Source: Anabaena sp. WA102 (GTDB taxonomy: Bacteria > Cyanobacteriota > Cyanobacteriia > Cyanobacteriales > Nostocaceae). Taken from it: DNA of 64,000 nucleotides. The stretch lies in the NCBI RefSeq assembly GCF_001277295.1, contig NZ_CP011456.1:3174001-3238000 (forward strand), in the 5' to 3' direction. This document shows positions 1 to 8,447 of this stretch, one piece after another; position 1 is the stretch's first letter; every line of letters starts with the position of its first letter. Under the pieces are notes generated by a model. That model was not told the DNA's origin, ran no database searches, and saw nothing but the letters and a program-made list of their open reading frames with translations. The translations under genes were made by a program, and so were the position numbers.

Positions 1-857
1 CGCAATAAGGGTGAAGCCACTGATTTTACATCATCTGGAGTGACAAAATTCCTTCCCGATAACCAAGCTGCGGCTTGAGAAGTTTGCAACCAAGCACCCG
101 CAGCGCGAGGAGATGCACCTAAAGCTAAATCAGGATATTGACGGGATTTTCTCACAATTTCTAATAAATAATCAACTATTGTTTCTGATACTTGAACTTG
201 TTTTACAGCTTGTCTAGCTTGCAAAATATCAATTACTGTAGTGACAGGTTTTAAGTTAGCAATATCTGTACGTTTTGCAGTAAATCCAGACTGACGATTT
301 AATAACATTTGTTTTTCGGCTGCTTGTTCTGGATAATCTACAACTAATTTAAACAAAAACCGATCTAATTGTGCTTCTGGTAAAGGATAAGTTCCTTCAA
401 ATTCTAAAGGGTTTTGGGTAGCAATTACCCAAAATAAATCAGGTAATGGTAAACTTTCACCGTCGAGGGTAACTTGCATTTCTTCCATTGCTTCCAAAAG
501 TGCAGCTTGGGTTTTTGGAGGAGTGCGGTTAATTTCATCGGCTAAAAGTATTTCTGTAAAAACGGGACCTTTTTTTAATGTGAAATCGCGGGTATTTAAG
601 TCAAAAATATTTGTCCCTGTAATATCTGACGGGAGAACATCTGGAGTTAGTTGAATACGACGAAAATCAGATTGGATTAATTGTGCCAATACTTTAACTA
701 ACAATGTTTTTCCTGTGCCAGGAACTCCTTCTAAAATAATATGTCCACCTGCTAATAAAGCAATTAATGTCTGTTTAATCAAAGCGGGTTGTCCAACAAC
801 TATTTGATTAATTGCTTTTCCCAGGTTAATTAAAACCGAATTATTAGTTTCACTCAT
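1..857 (-). CDS. MoxR-family AAA+ ATPase (3' end outside window)
   Basis: About 285 residues are visible from the ATG complementary to 855-857; the last few tens of residues lie beyond the window edge. Walker A GVPGTGKT is at residues 44-51, the Walker B stretch is LLADEINR followed by TPPKTQAALLEAM, and sensor 1 is ATQNP, which is the MoxR pattern. MoxR ATPases are chaperone-like and are usually encoded with DUF58/VWA, DUF4129 and transglutaminase-like proteins that they are thought to help mature. Here the gene is the third of a leftward set after DUF4129 and DUF4350 genes. The usual DUF58 partner would be expected just outside the window, which is inference. Confidence 0.93.
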   Translation of the reverse strand, partial: MSETNNSVLINLGKAINQIVVGQPALIKQTLIALLAGGHIILEGVPGTGKTLLVKVLAQLIQSDFRRIQLTPDVLPSDITGTNIFDLNTRDFTLKKGPVFTEILLADEINRTPPKTQAALLEAMEEMQVTLDGESLPLPDLFWVIATQNPLEFEGTYPLPEAQLDRFLFKLVVDYPEQAAEKQMLLNRQSGFTAKRTDIANLKPVTTVIDILQARQAVKQVQVSETIVDYLLEIVRKSRQYPDLALGASPRAAGAWLQTSQAAAWLSGRNFVTPDDVKSVASPLL

Positions 858-969
858 ATTTATCAATCACTCACAAAAAAAAGGAATAAAAAAAGATTTC
901 GAGAAATATCATGTTCATCAAAAGATCTATACCAAATTTATCTAAAGCTGCACAGAATCATAATCATCC

Positions 970-1015
970 GTATTTATCTGCGTTTATTTGCGTTCATCTG
1001 CGTTTAATTATTTTC
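970..1015. repeat. Degenerate TATCTGCGTTT tandem repeat
   Basis: Three to four imperfect copies of an 11-base unit (TATCTGCGTTT). The same unit recurs at 13802-13836 and 15108-15138, so this is a short tandemly repeated sequence typical of filamentous cyanobacteria. It overlaps the 3' end of the DUF4350 gene. Confidence 0.7.
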
Positions 1016-2087
1016 GCAAATTACGCCATTTCTCTAACCAGCTTATCAGTTCTCGTTCACTTATTCGACGTTTTTGTGATTGTAGTTGTAATACTGCATT
1101 AAGTTTTTCTGTATTATTCCCTGTTTGTTCTTCCCAGATTTTTAGTAAAACCTGATTGTCTACAGGAATTTGACTCAAACCCAAAGCTTTTTGCAGTTGT
1201 ATTTGTTCTTCTTTCCCCAACATTTCCACGACAAAATCGGTAGATTCTGCTTTGTGGAGAACTCCCGCTAAAGCTTGAATATAAGCCTGACTATTATTTA
1301 TGACAGGTGTTTCTAAGTTTACTGGTTTACCAAAGCGGCGATTTTCTGCCCAAATTAATGCCAATAATAGGACAATTAGCTGGATAAAGGCTGGTAATAG
1401 GGGAGTTTTGGCGAAGTAATTGAATATACTATCTTCTCCTACTTTTTTCTGAATATCTTTGTCTTTATAGCCATGTATATATTCGTCTACAAATACTTTT
1501 TGACTATTTTTAGTGACTAAATCTGCTAATAATTTAAAATTACTGTCATTCTCTTGATAGGCATTAGCAGCTAAATATGGTGTTGTTACTAAAATTACTT
1601 TGCCTTTACCGGATTTTTTCTGCCAAATTATTGCTCCAAATTCGTCTCCTAATATGACTTGTTCTGCTTTTGAAGTATGATATCGGCGACGGGTATCAAT
1701 CTTGATGTTTCCGAAGGGTGATTGCTGCTGTGTACTAAATACTGCTGCTGTTACTGGTTGTTTAATTCCTAAAATTACGAGGTTATTCCCTTTTTTTACC
1801 CATTCTTCTGGTTCTGAATATATTTCTATTTCTTGAAGGGCGCTATTAACTTGTAATAAAGTAATAGGGTTTTTTGTTGTTGGTAAATCACTAAATGGTT
1901 TTTGCCAACGTTGAATACTGATATTTTGATCTTGCATAAAGGCATACCACGCACCATAGCCATCAGGGCCGCGATTATAAGTAGAACCACTAGTTATTTG
2001 GGTGTTGGGGGCTGCTATAGTGGTAAGTAAAATAATCACGGCTAAGACTATCGCACCTAACCAAGCAACGCGCTGATTGCGTTTCAT
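1008..2087 (-). CDS. DUF4350 domain protein, membrane-anchored
   Basis: 359 residues. A hydrophobic segment at about residues 9-27 follows a positively charged start (MKRNQR). The YNRGPDGYGAWYAFMQ segment and the following soluble domain match the DUF4350 type, and a second membrane segment lies near residues 232-250 (FIQLIVLLLALIWA) followed by the typical ENRRFGKP. The large middle domain is probably exported, with a cytoplasmic C-terminal tail. Its biochemical role is unknown. Members are usually found in MoxR/DUF58/DUF4129 operons, and the same-strand neighbours here agree. The stop codon lies beside a degenerate tandem of TATCTGCGTTT repeats at 970-1015. Confidence 0.85.
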   Translation of the reverse strand: MKRNQRVAWLGAIVLAVIILLTTIAAPNTQITSGSTYNRGPDGYGAWYAFMQDQNISIQRWQKPFSDLPTTKNPITLLQVNSALQEIEIYSEPEEWVKKGNNLVILGIKQPVTAAVFSTQQQSPFGNIKIDTRRRYHTSKAEQVILGDEFGAIIWQKKSGKGKVILVTTPYLAANAYQENDSNFKLLADLVTKNSQKVFVDEYIHGYKDKDIQKKVGEDSIFNYFAKTPLLPAFIQLIVLLLALIWAENRRFGKPVNLETPVINNSQAYIQALAGVLHKAESTDFVVEMLGKEEQIQLQKALGLSQIPVDNQVLLKIWEEQTGNNTEKLNAVLQLQSQKRRISERELISWLEKWRNLRK

Positions 2088-2101
2088 GATTTATCTGAAT
2101 T

Positions 2102-2233
2102 AGGAATTTCCAAGAAAAAAATTATCCCAATAAATGAACAAAAGAACCACAGAGGCACAGAGAACACAGAGAGAGAAGAAATAGAGAGAGTTTTTGCGTT
2201 AGTTTTGGGACATATTTTTATTTGGAAGTCCCT
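2102..2233. repeat. Family C miniature element, diverged copy
   Basis: The right end TTTGGAAGTCCCT and a degraded left end (AGGAATTTCCAAG) are inverted relative to each other, and the interior contains AACCACAGAGGCACAGAG. The same architecture with better ends is at 62438-62561. It lies in the spacer between the DUF4129 and DUF4350 genes. No coding capacity is seen. Confidence 0.65.
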
Positions 2234-2245
2234 TAAAAGAAACTT

Positions 2246-2872
2246 TTACTCCTGACTCCTGACTAATGATTCCTGGATTTTTCTATAAGCTTGCCAACAC
2301 TGTTGATAATTTTCTGCTAAAATCTCATGCTGACTAAAGCACAGTTGTTCATGGGTGGTGATTAATGTTTGATATGGTTGGAGGAGGGTGACGGAGGATT
2401 TGAGTAATTGCAAATATTCTCCGTCCGTGCGGCTGGGTTGTTGGCGAGCGATCGCTTGTTCATGTAATTGTTGTAACATTGCTAAATAAATACAACGACA
2501 GGCTTCTCTATAATTATACTGCCGTTGAAATTCCTGAGCTTGGCTTAATAACAGGGTAATGGATGTTTCTCTGGAATTAGCTTTGGTTTTAGAACCCCTA
2601 GCATTACTCACCGCCTTCAGCCAAGTATAGATATAAGGATTAAATTCCTGCCATAAGCGCCAACCTACCCATAGCAAGAATAAACCCAATCCTGACCAAA
2701 ATAGGATTGTTAGTAATTCATTTAACCAAGGACTGATTGACCAGCCAGGAGGCAACTCTGGTAAGGTGGTTTCAAATCTGGAAAATTGGTATTCTACCCA
2801 TTCTCCTACCTGCTGTTGGAATAAGGAAAACTGCCACACCCAATTTGTTTGTTCAAAAGCATCTGTAGTCAT
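2246..2872 (-). CDS. DUF4129 domain protein
   Basis: 208 residues. One transmembrane segment at about residues 50-74 (LLTILFWSGLGLFLLWVGW) separates an N-terminal part from a cytoplasmic C-terminal DUF4129 domain, recognisable by SQAQEFQRQYNYREACRCIY and RTDGEYLQLL. The function is unknown. DUF4129 proteins are regular partners of MoxR ATPases and DUF58 proteins, and this is the first gene of the leftward set visible here. Its start is 160 bases from the divergent NADAR gene, so the two probably share a promoter region. Confidence 0.85.
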   Translation of the reverse strand: MTTDAFEQTNWVWQFSLFQQQVGEWVEYQFSRFETTLPELPPGWSISPWLNELLTILFWSGLGLFLLWVGWRLWQEFNPYIYTWLKAVSNARGSKTKANSRETSITLLLSQAQEFQRQYNYREACRCIYLAMLQQLHEQAIARQQPSRTDGEYLQLLKSSVTLLQPYQTLITTHEQLCFSQHEILAENYQQCWQAYRKIQESLVRSQE

Positions 2873-2995
2873 AAAACAGAATGGCTTAACCTATTATTTA
2901 TTTACATCATTACTGATTTTGCTAATGTTATAGCGGTATGTACTTGAATGAAGTCCAAAAATTAAGTCAAAAGCCTTACAGCACTCCTCCTGACT

Positions 2996-3017
2996 GGGCG
3001 CAGTCCCTGCACCCCTA
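2996..3017. repeat. GC-rich palindrome (GGGCGCAGGCCCTGCGCCC family)
   Basis: Imperfect copy of a roughly 19-base palindrome scattered through the window at 5302-5320, 8116-8134, 18614-18632, 21665-21683, 33100-33118, 38687-38705, 53366-53384 and 56712-56730. Most copies are flanked by CTACCTCC or TCAGGAGT. This one sits just upstream of the NADAR gene start and would form a strong hairpin if transcribed. Confidence 0.85.
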
Positions 3018-3031
3018 CCTCCTCCAATAGC

Positions 3032-3490
3032 ATGACTATTTACTTTTATAAGGTTTCCCAGCCATACGGGTGTTTTTCTAATTTTTCTCCTCACGGGATT
3101 GATGTCGAAGGTACTTATTGGCCAACTGTTGAGCATTATTATCAAGGACAAAAGTTTGTTGGTAGTCCAGATGCCCCGATTATACCTTTAATCCACGCTG
3201 CTCCTACCCCTGAAGAAGCTGCTGCTTTAGGACGTTGTCCCTCTCGTTGTCTCCGTCCAGATTGGGAATTGGTGAAAACTCAGGTGATGCGAAGGGCAGT
3301 ATTCAAGAAATTTATCACTCATCCTGATATTAGGGAAATATTATTAATCACAGGTGATGAAATGCTCATAGAAAATTCGCCTACAGACTGTTTCTGGGGC
3401 TGTGGTGCAAATCATACAGGAGAAAATCACCTCGGTAAAATCCTCATGAGTGTACGGGCAGAAATACGGTTACAGTTATTAGAAATATGA
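3032..3490 (+). CDS. NADAR family protein (YbiA-like)
   Basis: 152 residues, a normal length for the family. Diagnostic stretches are CFSNFSPHGI near residue 15, WPTVEHYYQGQKF and, near the C terminus, CFWGCGANHTGENHLGKILM. NADAR proteins are N-glycosidases. E. coli YbiA acts on early riboflavin-pathway intermediates, and other NADAR proteins remove ADP-ribose from guanine in DNA or act in NAD/ADP-ribose metabolism. Nothing in the neighbourhood decides between these. No strong ribosome binding site is visible; a GC-rich palindrome lies immediately upstream. It is transcribed away from the DUF4129 gene. Confidence 0.88.
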   Translation: MTIYFYKVSQPYGCFSNFSPHGIDVEGTYWPTVEHYYQGQKFVGSPDAPIIPLIHAAPTPEEAAALGRCPSRCLRPDWELVKTQVMRRAVFKKFITHPDIREILLITGDEMLIENSPTDCFWGCGANHTGENHLGKILMSVRAEIRLQLLEI

Positions 3491-3540
3491 AAAATTTTAT
3501 ACTGCTTGTCTATTAAAATACTGTTTAGCTTAAACAGTAG

Positions 3541-3790
3541 AAGCCTCTCACCTACCCGATAGGAAGGCGATGAGGAATGAACACTTTCTTGATTTTTTTT
3601 CAAATATTTGATATAATTTTCAAGGGTAGGTGTAACTCAATTAAATGCTGAAAAGCAGCCTATCAAAAAAGTTAAAAATTATCTCAAAAAGTCCCTAGGG
3701 CATAGGGCTTTAAAGCTCGGTTAATGTCTTCATAGAGGAGTCGCCGAGAAGCCCACACTCACCTGAAAGGGAGTGTGTGGAGTATGTCAC
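3541..3790 (+). mobile_element. Remnant of an IS200/IS605-type element, right end
   Basis: The segment near 3715-3790 ends in a hairpin (CACACTC/GAGTGTG arms within 3751-3780) followed by GGAGTATGTCAC. This is the usual look of tnpB-type IS200/IS605 right ends in cyanobacteria. The DNA directly after TATGTCAC reads as part of a TPR gene, so the element appears to have inserted in it. The left limit is uncertain; a weaker hairpin (CCTCTCACC...GCGATGAGG) at about 3543-3572 may be the left end of a deleted, transposase-less copy. No transposase is encoded. Confidence 0.5.
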
Positions 3791-3909
3791 GAGAAAAGCA
3801 AAAGGCACTGGTCTTTTACAATCAAGCTTTACCTTTAATGCGGGCTGTGGGCGATCCCTATGGAGAAGTTACCATTCTTGATAATATTCGTGCATTAGGA
3901 GGGTTTTAA
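3784..3909 (+). pseudogene. TPR protein remnant
   Basis: From 3791 the reading frame gives EKQKALVFYNQALPLMRAVG followed by DPYGEVTILDNI and a stop at 3907-3909. This is one tetratricopeptide repeat of the kind found in large cyanobacterial TPR/CHAT proteins. The formal ATG at 3784 lies in the right end of the inserted mobile element, and no other part of the TPR gene is found upstream. I read this as the surviving 3' fragment of a disrupted gene. Confidence 0.6.
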
Positions 3910-4214
3910 GGTATTTTAGGGTGCATGAGGGTGAAATCTGTTTTGTTTCAAAACTTAAAAAATCCTGAGTAATTACTCAATTGCATCAAAATAAAATTAC
4001 TGCTAAAAGTAGCGTGTAATTCCCAAAAATATAGGTTTTCATCAAACTTATGTTTTTTATTTAGTAAAGTTTAATTGCAAAAATGTCCCATCGAATTTAA
4101 AGCTGTTATCTTAATAGTTGAAGCAGGTATAGCTTCCCTGGCAGATACGACAGCTAGAGAGAAAGAAGAAAGAAACCACAAATGAGAGGTAAAAGCGCTG
4201 TTTAATTTACATCT

Positions 4215-4412
4215 GTCTCGTCAACAAACAACAACACCCAACGCGAAAGCTGATATTTCCTCAAATGAATGAAAATCAGGGGGCGCTGTGACTGGTTTCC
4301 ATCCCTTGTTGATCAAGTTGATGAAAGGTAGTACATCCCTGGCTAGAGTTAACAAAAAGAGGGATTCAACAAGCTAGTAGATGTCTGGGTGTTGTTGTTT
4401 GTAATTTTGTAC
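4215..4412 (+). ncRNA. ssrS: Probable 6S RNA
   Basis: A perfect 17-base-pair terminal stem joins 4224-4240 (ACAAACAACAACACCCA) to 4386-4402 (TGGGTGTTGTTGTTTGT), enclosing about 145 bases. This gives a single long rod of roughly 180 nucleotides, the usual 6S RNA size and shape. Inside, AAAGCTGATATTTCC at 4246-4260, followed by AATG and GGGCGCTG, closely resembles the corresponding part of E. coli 6S RNA (GAGCCGATATTTC...AATG...GGCGCT). Weaker inner pairing (ACT..TTTC with GAAA..AGT) fits the rest of a bulged rod. 6S RNA mimics an open promoter and binds RNA polymerase holoenzyme. The exact ends are estimates. Confidence 0.7.
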
Positions 4413-4450
4413 TAGAATTAAATAGAAAGAGATATTGAAAATAGCGCCTT

Positions 4451-5218
4451 ATGTCAATTATTGCGCTCAGAGCGTGGTATCTACCGGATTATGAACCGAT
4501 TGCAGAACTGGAAAAACGTCCTCCAGATATTCGGCTGAGTAAAAAAAGCTTATTAAAATCAGGATTGCGAGCAGACTTTTTAGAGGATAGCGACGCAGTA
4601 AAAACATCAACTTGGTTTGGGCGATATTTAGAAGGAGAAAATATTGAGTTTTATATTGAAGGCAGCGGTGGATATTCTGTAGCTAACATTGACTTGATTA
4701 GTCATGAAATTTATTTTACTAAACAGGCTGTATTAGCCCAATTAGATCCGACAATATATTTCTGTTATCAAACCGAATATGGGACAGCTAATGATCTCCT
4801 CAGAGAAGAATTGCTTACCACTTTAAAAAGTATAAATGAAAAATCGCATTTTCCCCTAACTTTAGTAGAATCACCTCGTCCAAAAAATGCTTGTTTGCGT
4901 TTAAATCGCGCCAGCATGAGAAAAATCCGTAAGAGTTTATTATTTATTGCTGATACCACTGCCATAACTAGCATTGACAGTCAGGAAACAAATCAACTAA
5001 TTCCCAGTCCTCATGTCTGTGTCGAAATGGGTTATGCTATTCACAGTAAACGGACTGAACAAATTTTGCTGGTGCAAATGCAACGTCCAGACTTGGTAGG
5101 GCAGTTTCCTTTTGATTTACCTACCCAGCAGGTTTTACAATTTCAAAATGGTACGGAACTCAAGCAAATGCTGACAGGAATGATTGAAAACCAATTGGCT
5201 AAATTCAAATTATTTTAA
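4451..5218 (+). CDS. Conserved protein with TIR-like C-terminal region
   Basis: 255 residues. The N-terminal two thirds are unrecognised. The C-terminal region has KSLLFIADTTAI (161-172), then SPHVCVEMGYAI (186-197) with a glutamate at 192, ILLVQ, and PFDLP (220-224). Its order of elements is that of predicted TIR-like nucleotide-binding domains, in which a conserved glutamate in an (F/V)E(L/M)GYA motif is catalytic for NAD cleavage. That assignment is inference from motif shape. It begins about 40 bases after the probable 6S RNA. No clear partner gene for a defence system is adjacent. Confidence 0.6.
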   Translation: MSIIALRAWYLPDYEPIAELEKRPPDIRLSKKSLLKSGLRADFLEDSDAVKTSTWFGRYLEGENIEFYIEGSGGYSVANIDLISHEIYFTKQAVLAQLDPTIYFCYQTEYGTANDLLREELLTTLKSINEKSHFPLTLVESPRPKNACLRLNRASMRKIRKSLLFIADTTAITSIDSQETNQLIPSPHVCVEMGYAIHSKRTEQILLVQMQRPDLVGQFPFDLPTQQVLQFQNGTELKQMLTGMIENQLAKFKLF

Positions 5219-5610
5219 ATACAGCAAATTGCAGATTAATGAGGTACAGAATCTAAATTCTACCCCGGACAGCAAGCGGGTTTTACTCTTAATTCCTGAT
5301 TGGGCGCAGGCCCTGCGCCCCTACCTCCTGAATTCTGCTGTAAGTCCTAGTAGTCTGTGAAGCCGAAAATGACGGGTGAAGGCAAGCAGGGGGAGAAGAG
5401 AGGCAGGGGGGGTAGGGGGGGTAGGGGAGGTAGGGGGGTAGGGGAGGTAGGGGAGGTAGGGGAGGTAGGGGGGGTAGGGGAGGGAAGAACAGAGGTTTTT
5501 TCCGATCATTCCCGTCAAAATAAATTTGACAGATGAATTATATCTTTCCCAAGCAGATTAAATATTTATGCGGTATTCTCTGAACTGGGTGCTTTGGCAA
5601 TTAAATTCTT
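5219..5610. repeat. Repeat-rich spacer with minisatellite
   Basis: No gene is seen. The spacer holds a copy of the GC-rich palindrome at 5302-5320 and a purine-rich minisatellite at about 5404-5484 built from GGGGGTA and GGGGAGGTA units. The minisatellite translates as proline-rich nonsense on the minus strand. Related minisatellites occur at 28112-28223, 55580-55667 and 56772-56912. Confidence 0.8.
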
Positions 5611-8013
5611 ATGATGCAGACGAGTGGAATAATTATCTGTCTTAGTTATATTTTGGGTTTGCTGTTTACGGCTATTCCTTGGGGTGGTGTGTGGATTTTA
5701 TTATTGGGTGTGGTTGGGGCGGTTTTCTTTCGCCGCATATATGCTAATCTGCGGAAGTTTGCTCTGAAAAGAGAAGGTGCTGTTGGCAAAGATAAGGCGA
5801 TCGCTAATAACTGGACGGGTATTCCTCATCCGAGAATATGGTTAATTGCTGGTGTGGTGGGTTTGTTGGCTACTGTTTATTGGCAATTGCGTGTTCCTCA
5901 ACCGGGAATTGAGGATATTAGTCAGTTTGCGGCTGGGGATAATAGTAATCTTGAACAATTAGTGATTGTACGGGGGTTGGTGGATAGTAATCCCCGCGTA
6001 ACTCGTAATCAACGGGGACAATTTTGGTTAGCAGCGACTCAGTTAGATGAGGTGAAAAATGATAGCGTTCGCGGAGCGTCCCGGAGGGAACTAGTGCCGC
6101 TGCAAGAGGGTCAGGAGGGAGGGGGGATTCCCAAGGGTGTGACGGGTAGGCTATATGTGACTGTGCCGATATTGCAATCTACTGGGTTATATCCTGGACA
6201 ACAAATTGCGGTGACTGGATTTTTGTATAAACCAACTGCGGCTTCTAATCCTGGTGGGTTTGATTTTCAGAAATATCTGCGGCAGGAGGGGACTTTTGCG
6301 GGTTTAATTGGTAGGCAGATTAATATTTTGGATGATGAACATCCTTGGGGATGGTGGCAGGTTCGTGAGAAGATTGGGCGATCGCAATCTCGTTTATTAG
6401 GTGTTCCTGAAGGTCCCCTTGTTAGTGCAATGGTCTTAGGTAGTAAAGCTGTTGATTTACCCTATGATATCCGGGATTTATTCGTAAAAGCAGGTTTAGC
6501 CCATGCTTTAGCCGCATCTGGGTTTCAAACTTCTCTGATTTTGGGTGTAGTTTTACAGCTAACAAGACGTACAAATAAAGCCACACAAATTACTCTTGGT
6601 AGCTTGGGATTAATTACTTTTCTGTTTTTATCAGGTTTTCAACCCGCAGTATTAAGAGCCGTAATTATGGGTTTTGCCGCTTTGTTGGGTTTGGCTTTAG
6701 AAAGAAATGTGAAGCAATTGGGATCTTTATTAATAGCCGCAACATTATTATTGTTGTTTAATCCTCTCTGGATTTGGGATTTAGGTTTTCAATTGAGTTT
6801 TTTAGCGACTTTGGGATTAATTGTCAGTGCATCTGCAATCACTCAACGTTTAGATTGGCTACCACCTGCGATCGCTTCTTTAATTTCTGTACCTTTAGCA
6901 GCCACAATTTGGACTTTACCCCGACTGCTAGAGTTTTCTAGTGTCATTCCCGTTTATAGTGTGCCTCTAAATATTTTGACGACACCATTTATTTCTATCA
7001 TTAGTATTGGGGGCATGATTAGCGGTTTGGTGAGTTTGATTTCCCCAGATTTAGGTGGCACTTTAGCCAGTTTTTTATATTATCCAACCCATTTATTAAT
7101 TCAAATGGTGGAATTTTTTGTTAAGTTGCCAGGTAGTTTAGTGGCAGTTGGGAGTATATCAATTTTGCAAATGCTCACTATTTATATCTTAATTATTTTA
7201 GCTTGCTTAGTCCGATGGTGGCAAAAACGTTGGTGGTTTGCAGGTTTCATAGCAGTTGGTTTGGTACTTGTTCCCATTTGGCATTCTGCTAATAATTTGG
7301 TGAGAATTACTTTGTTAGATACTAGAACTGAACCTGTTTTAGTAATTCAAGATCGGGGAAATATTGCCGTAATTAATAGTGGAAATGAAGGCACGGGTAG
7401 ATTTACGATTTTGCCATTTTTGAGACAGCAAGGGGTAAATCAGATTAATTGGGCGATCGCTAGTAAGTTTACAGGTTATACTAATGATGCTTGGTTGGAA
7501 ATTATGCAAAGTCTACCAATTAAAAATTTGTATGAATATGCTCCTAAGTTGGAGGAAAATATTGCAACTCAATTACTACAACAGGAACTCCAAAAACAGC
7601 AAGGAATTTATCAAAGTTTAGGAGTTGGACAACCTATAAATACTCCCACAATGACAGCACAATTAATTAATGACCAAGTACCGATTTTAAAGTTACAAAT
7701 TTTTGGTCAAAGTTGGTTATTAGTAGGGAATATTAAATCTCAACAAATTAAAGAATTAATTAAAAGTGGTGATTTGTCTTCTCCCCAGGTGTTGTGGAGT
7801 CCATCAGAATCTTTGCAAGATTTAGTTTTAGCACTCAAACCACAAATAGCTATCTCTCCTGCTAATAATCTAGATAGGAAAATATTATCTTCTTTGAGTA
7901 AAGGACAAACAAAACTTTTCTTTACTGGTAAAGATGGTGCGATTCAATGGACACCTAATGGGGATTTTCAAACTTTCATTCAGACAACAGAAAATAAATC
8001 TTCTGTTTTGTAG
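5611..8013 (+). CDS. comEC: ComEC/Rec2 family DNA-uptake channel protein
   Basis: 800 residues. Two or three N-terminal membrane segments precede a DUF4131-type soluble domain with GQQIAVTGFLYKP and GGFDFQKYLRQEGTF. The competence core starts near residue 270 (GSKAVDLPYDIRDLFVKAGL, then HALAASGFQ) and carries many membrane helices. The C-terminal part (residues 575-800) corresponds to the metallo-beta-lactamase-like domain, but it lacks a recognisable HxHxDH motif, as in many cyanobacterial ComEC proteins. ComEC forms the inner-membrane channel for single-stranded DNA in natural transformation. At residues 151-163 the DNA (6061-6092) contains an in-frame copy of a short palindromic repeat, adding DSVRGASRRE to a variable loop. 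Confidence 0.9.
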   Translation: MMQTSGIIICLSYILGLLFTAIPWGGVWILLLGVVGAVFFRRIYANLRKFALKREGAVGKDKAIANNWTGIPHPRIWLIAGVVGLLATVYWQLRVPQPGIEDISQFAAGDNSNLEQLVIVRGLVDSNPRVTRNQRGQFWLAATQLDEVKNDSVRGASRRELVPLQEGQEGGGIPKGVTGRLYVTVPILQSTGLYPGQQIAVTGFLYKPTAASNPGGFDFQKYLRQEGTFAGLIGRQINILDDEHPWGWWQVREKIGRSQSRLLGVPEGPLVSAMVLGSKAVDLPYDIRDLFVKAGLAHALAASGFQTSLILGVVLQLTRRTNKATQITLGSLGLITFLFLSGFQPAVLRAVIMGFAALLGLALERNVKQLGSLLIAATLLLLFNPLWIWDLGFQLSFLATLGLIVSASAITQRLDWLPPAIASLISVPLAATIWTLPRLLEFSSVIPVYSVPLNILTTPFISIISIGGMISGLVSLISPDLGGTLASFLYYPTHLLIQMVEFFVKLPGSLVAVGSISILQMLTIYILIILACLVRWWQKRWWFAGFIAVGLVLVPIWHSANNLVRITLLDTRTEPVLVIQDRGNIAVINSGNEGTGRFTILPFLRQQGVNQINWAIASKFTGYTNDAWLEIMQSLPIKNLYEYAPKLEENIATQLLQQELQKQQGIYQSLGVGQPINTPTMTAQLINDQVPILKLQIFGQSWLLVGNIKSQQIKELIKSGDLSSPQVLWSPSESLQDLVLALKPQIAISPANNLDRKILSSLSKGQTKLFFTGKDGAIQWTPNGDFQTFIQTTENKSSVL
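6061..6092. repeat. Short palindromic repeat inserted in comEC
   Basis: GATAGCGTTCGCGGAGCGTC followed by CCGGAGGGA belongs to a group of small GC-rich palindromic repeats recurring in spacers here. It is in frame with comEC and lies between conserved segments, so the protein tolerates it. A related insertion is at 13460-13491 in the ABC ATPase gene. Confidence 0.65.
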
Positions 8014-8447
8014 GACAGAGAGACAAAGTAAGAAGGAGATGACAGCAGGTAGCAGGATAAAAACAGGGATTTTATCACCAATATAGCGGTTATCGGTCGG
8101 ATGCAATAAAATATAGGGCGCAGTCCCTGCGCCCCTACAGTTGCTAATAGTCAAAGTTTACTAAAGTAAACTATAGATTTATGGGGATTTTTAGTCATCA
8201 ACAGACAACTTTTGCTATTAGACTGGGAATATGGCTAACGCCACGCTACGCTATCATTCCCAGGCGGGCTAGTACCGTAGGGCGGAAGTCAAAAGTCAAA
8301 ACGAAGACAGTATAGGCTTTTTAACGATTTAGAATGGTTTATTATGTACTCAAGAGCCAAAATTATTTACGGAAATGGAAGCACCCAAGCAAGTTGAGAA
8401 AGTTCAAAGAGAGAAATTAAAAAACCCCCAAAGAGGGAGTTCTCTAA
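8014..8447. repeat. Spacer with mixed dispersed repeats
   Basis: No gene is seen. It contains the GC-rich palindrome at 8116-8134 and a segment with TACTAAAGTAAACTA and AGTCATCAACAGACAACTT that recurs in diverged form at about 22379-22450. It also has a TGGCTAACGCCACGCTACGC repeat near 8232-8255 and a CTAGTACCG...GGCGGAAGTCAAAAG segment at 8269-8345 that recurs near 24120 and 41510. Confidence 0.7.

Noticed and set aside
911..1102. 63-residue open frame
   Set aside because: It overlaps the antisense 3' end of the DUF4350 gene and the TATCTGCGTTT repeat.
4081..5218. Retron (structured RNA plus effector)
   Set aside because: No reverse transcriptase is adjacent, and the RNA is better explained as 6S RNA. 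The reverse transcriptases in this window are group II intron proteins 40 kb away.
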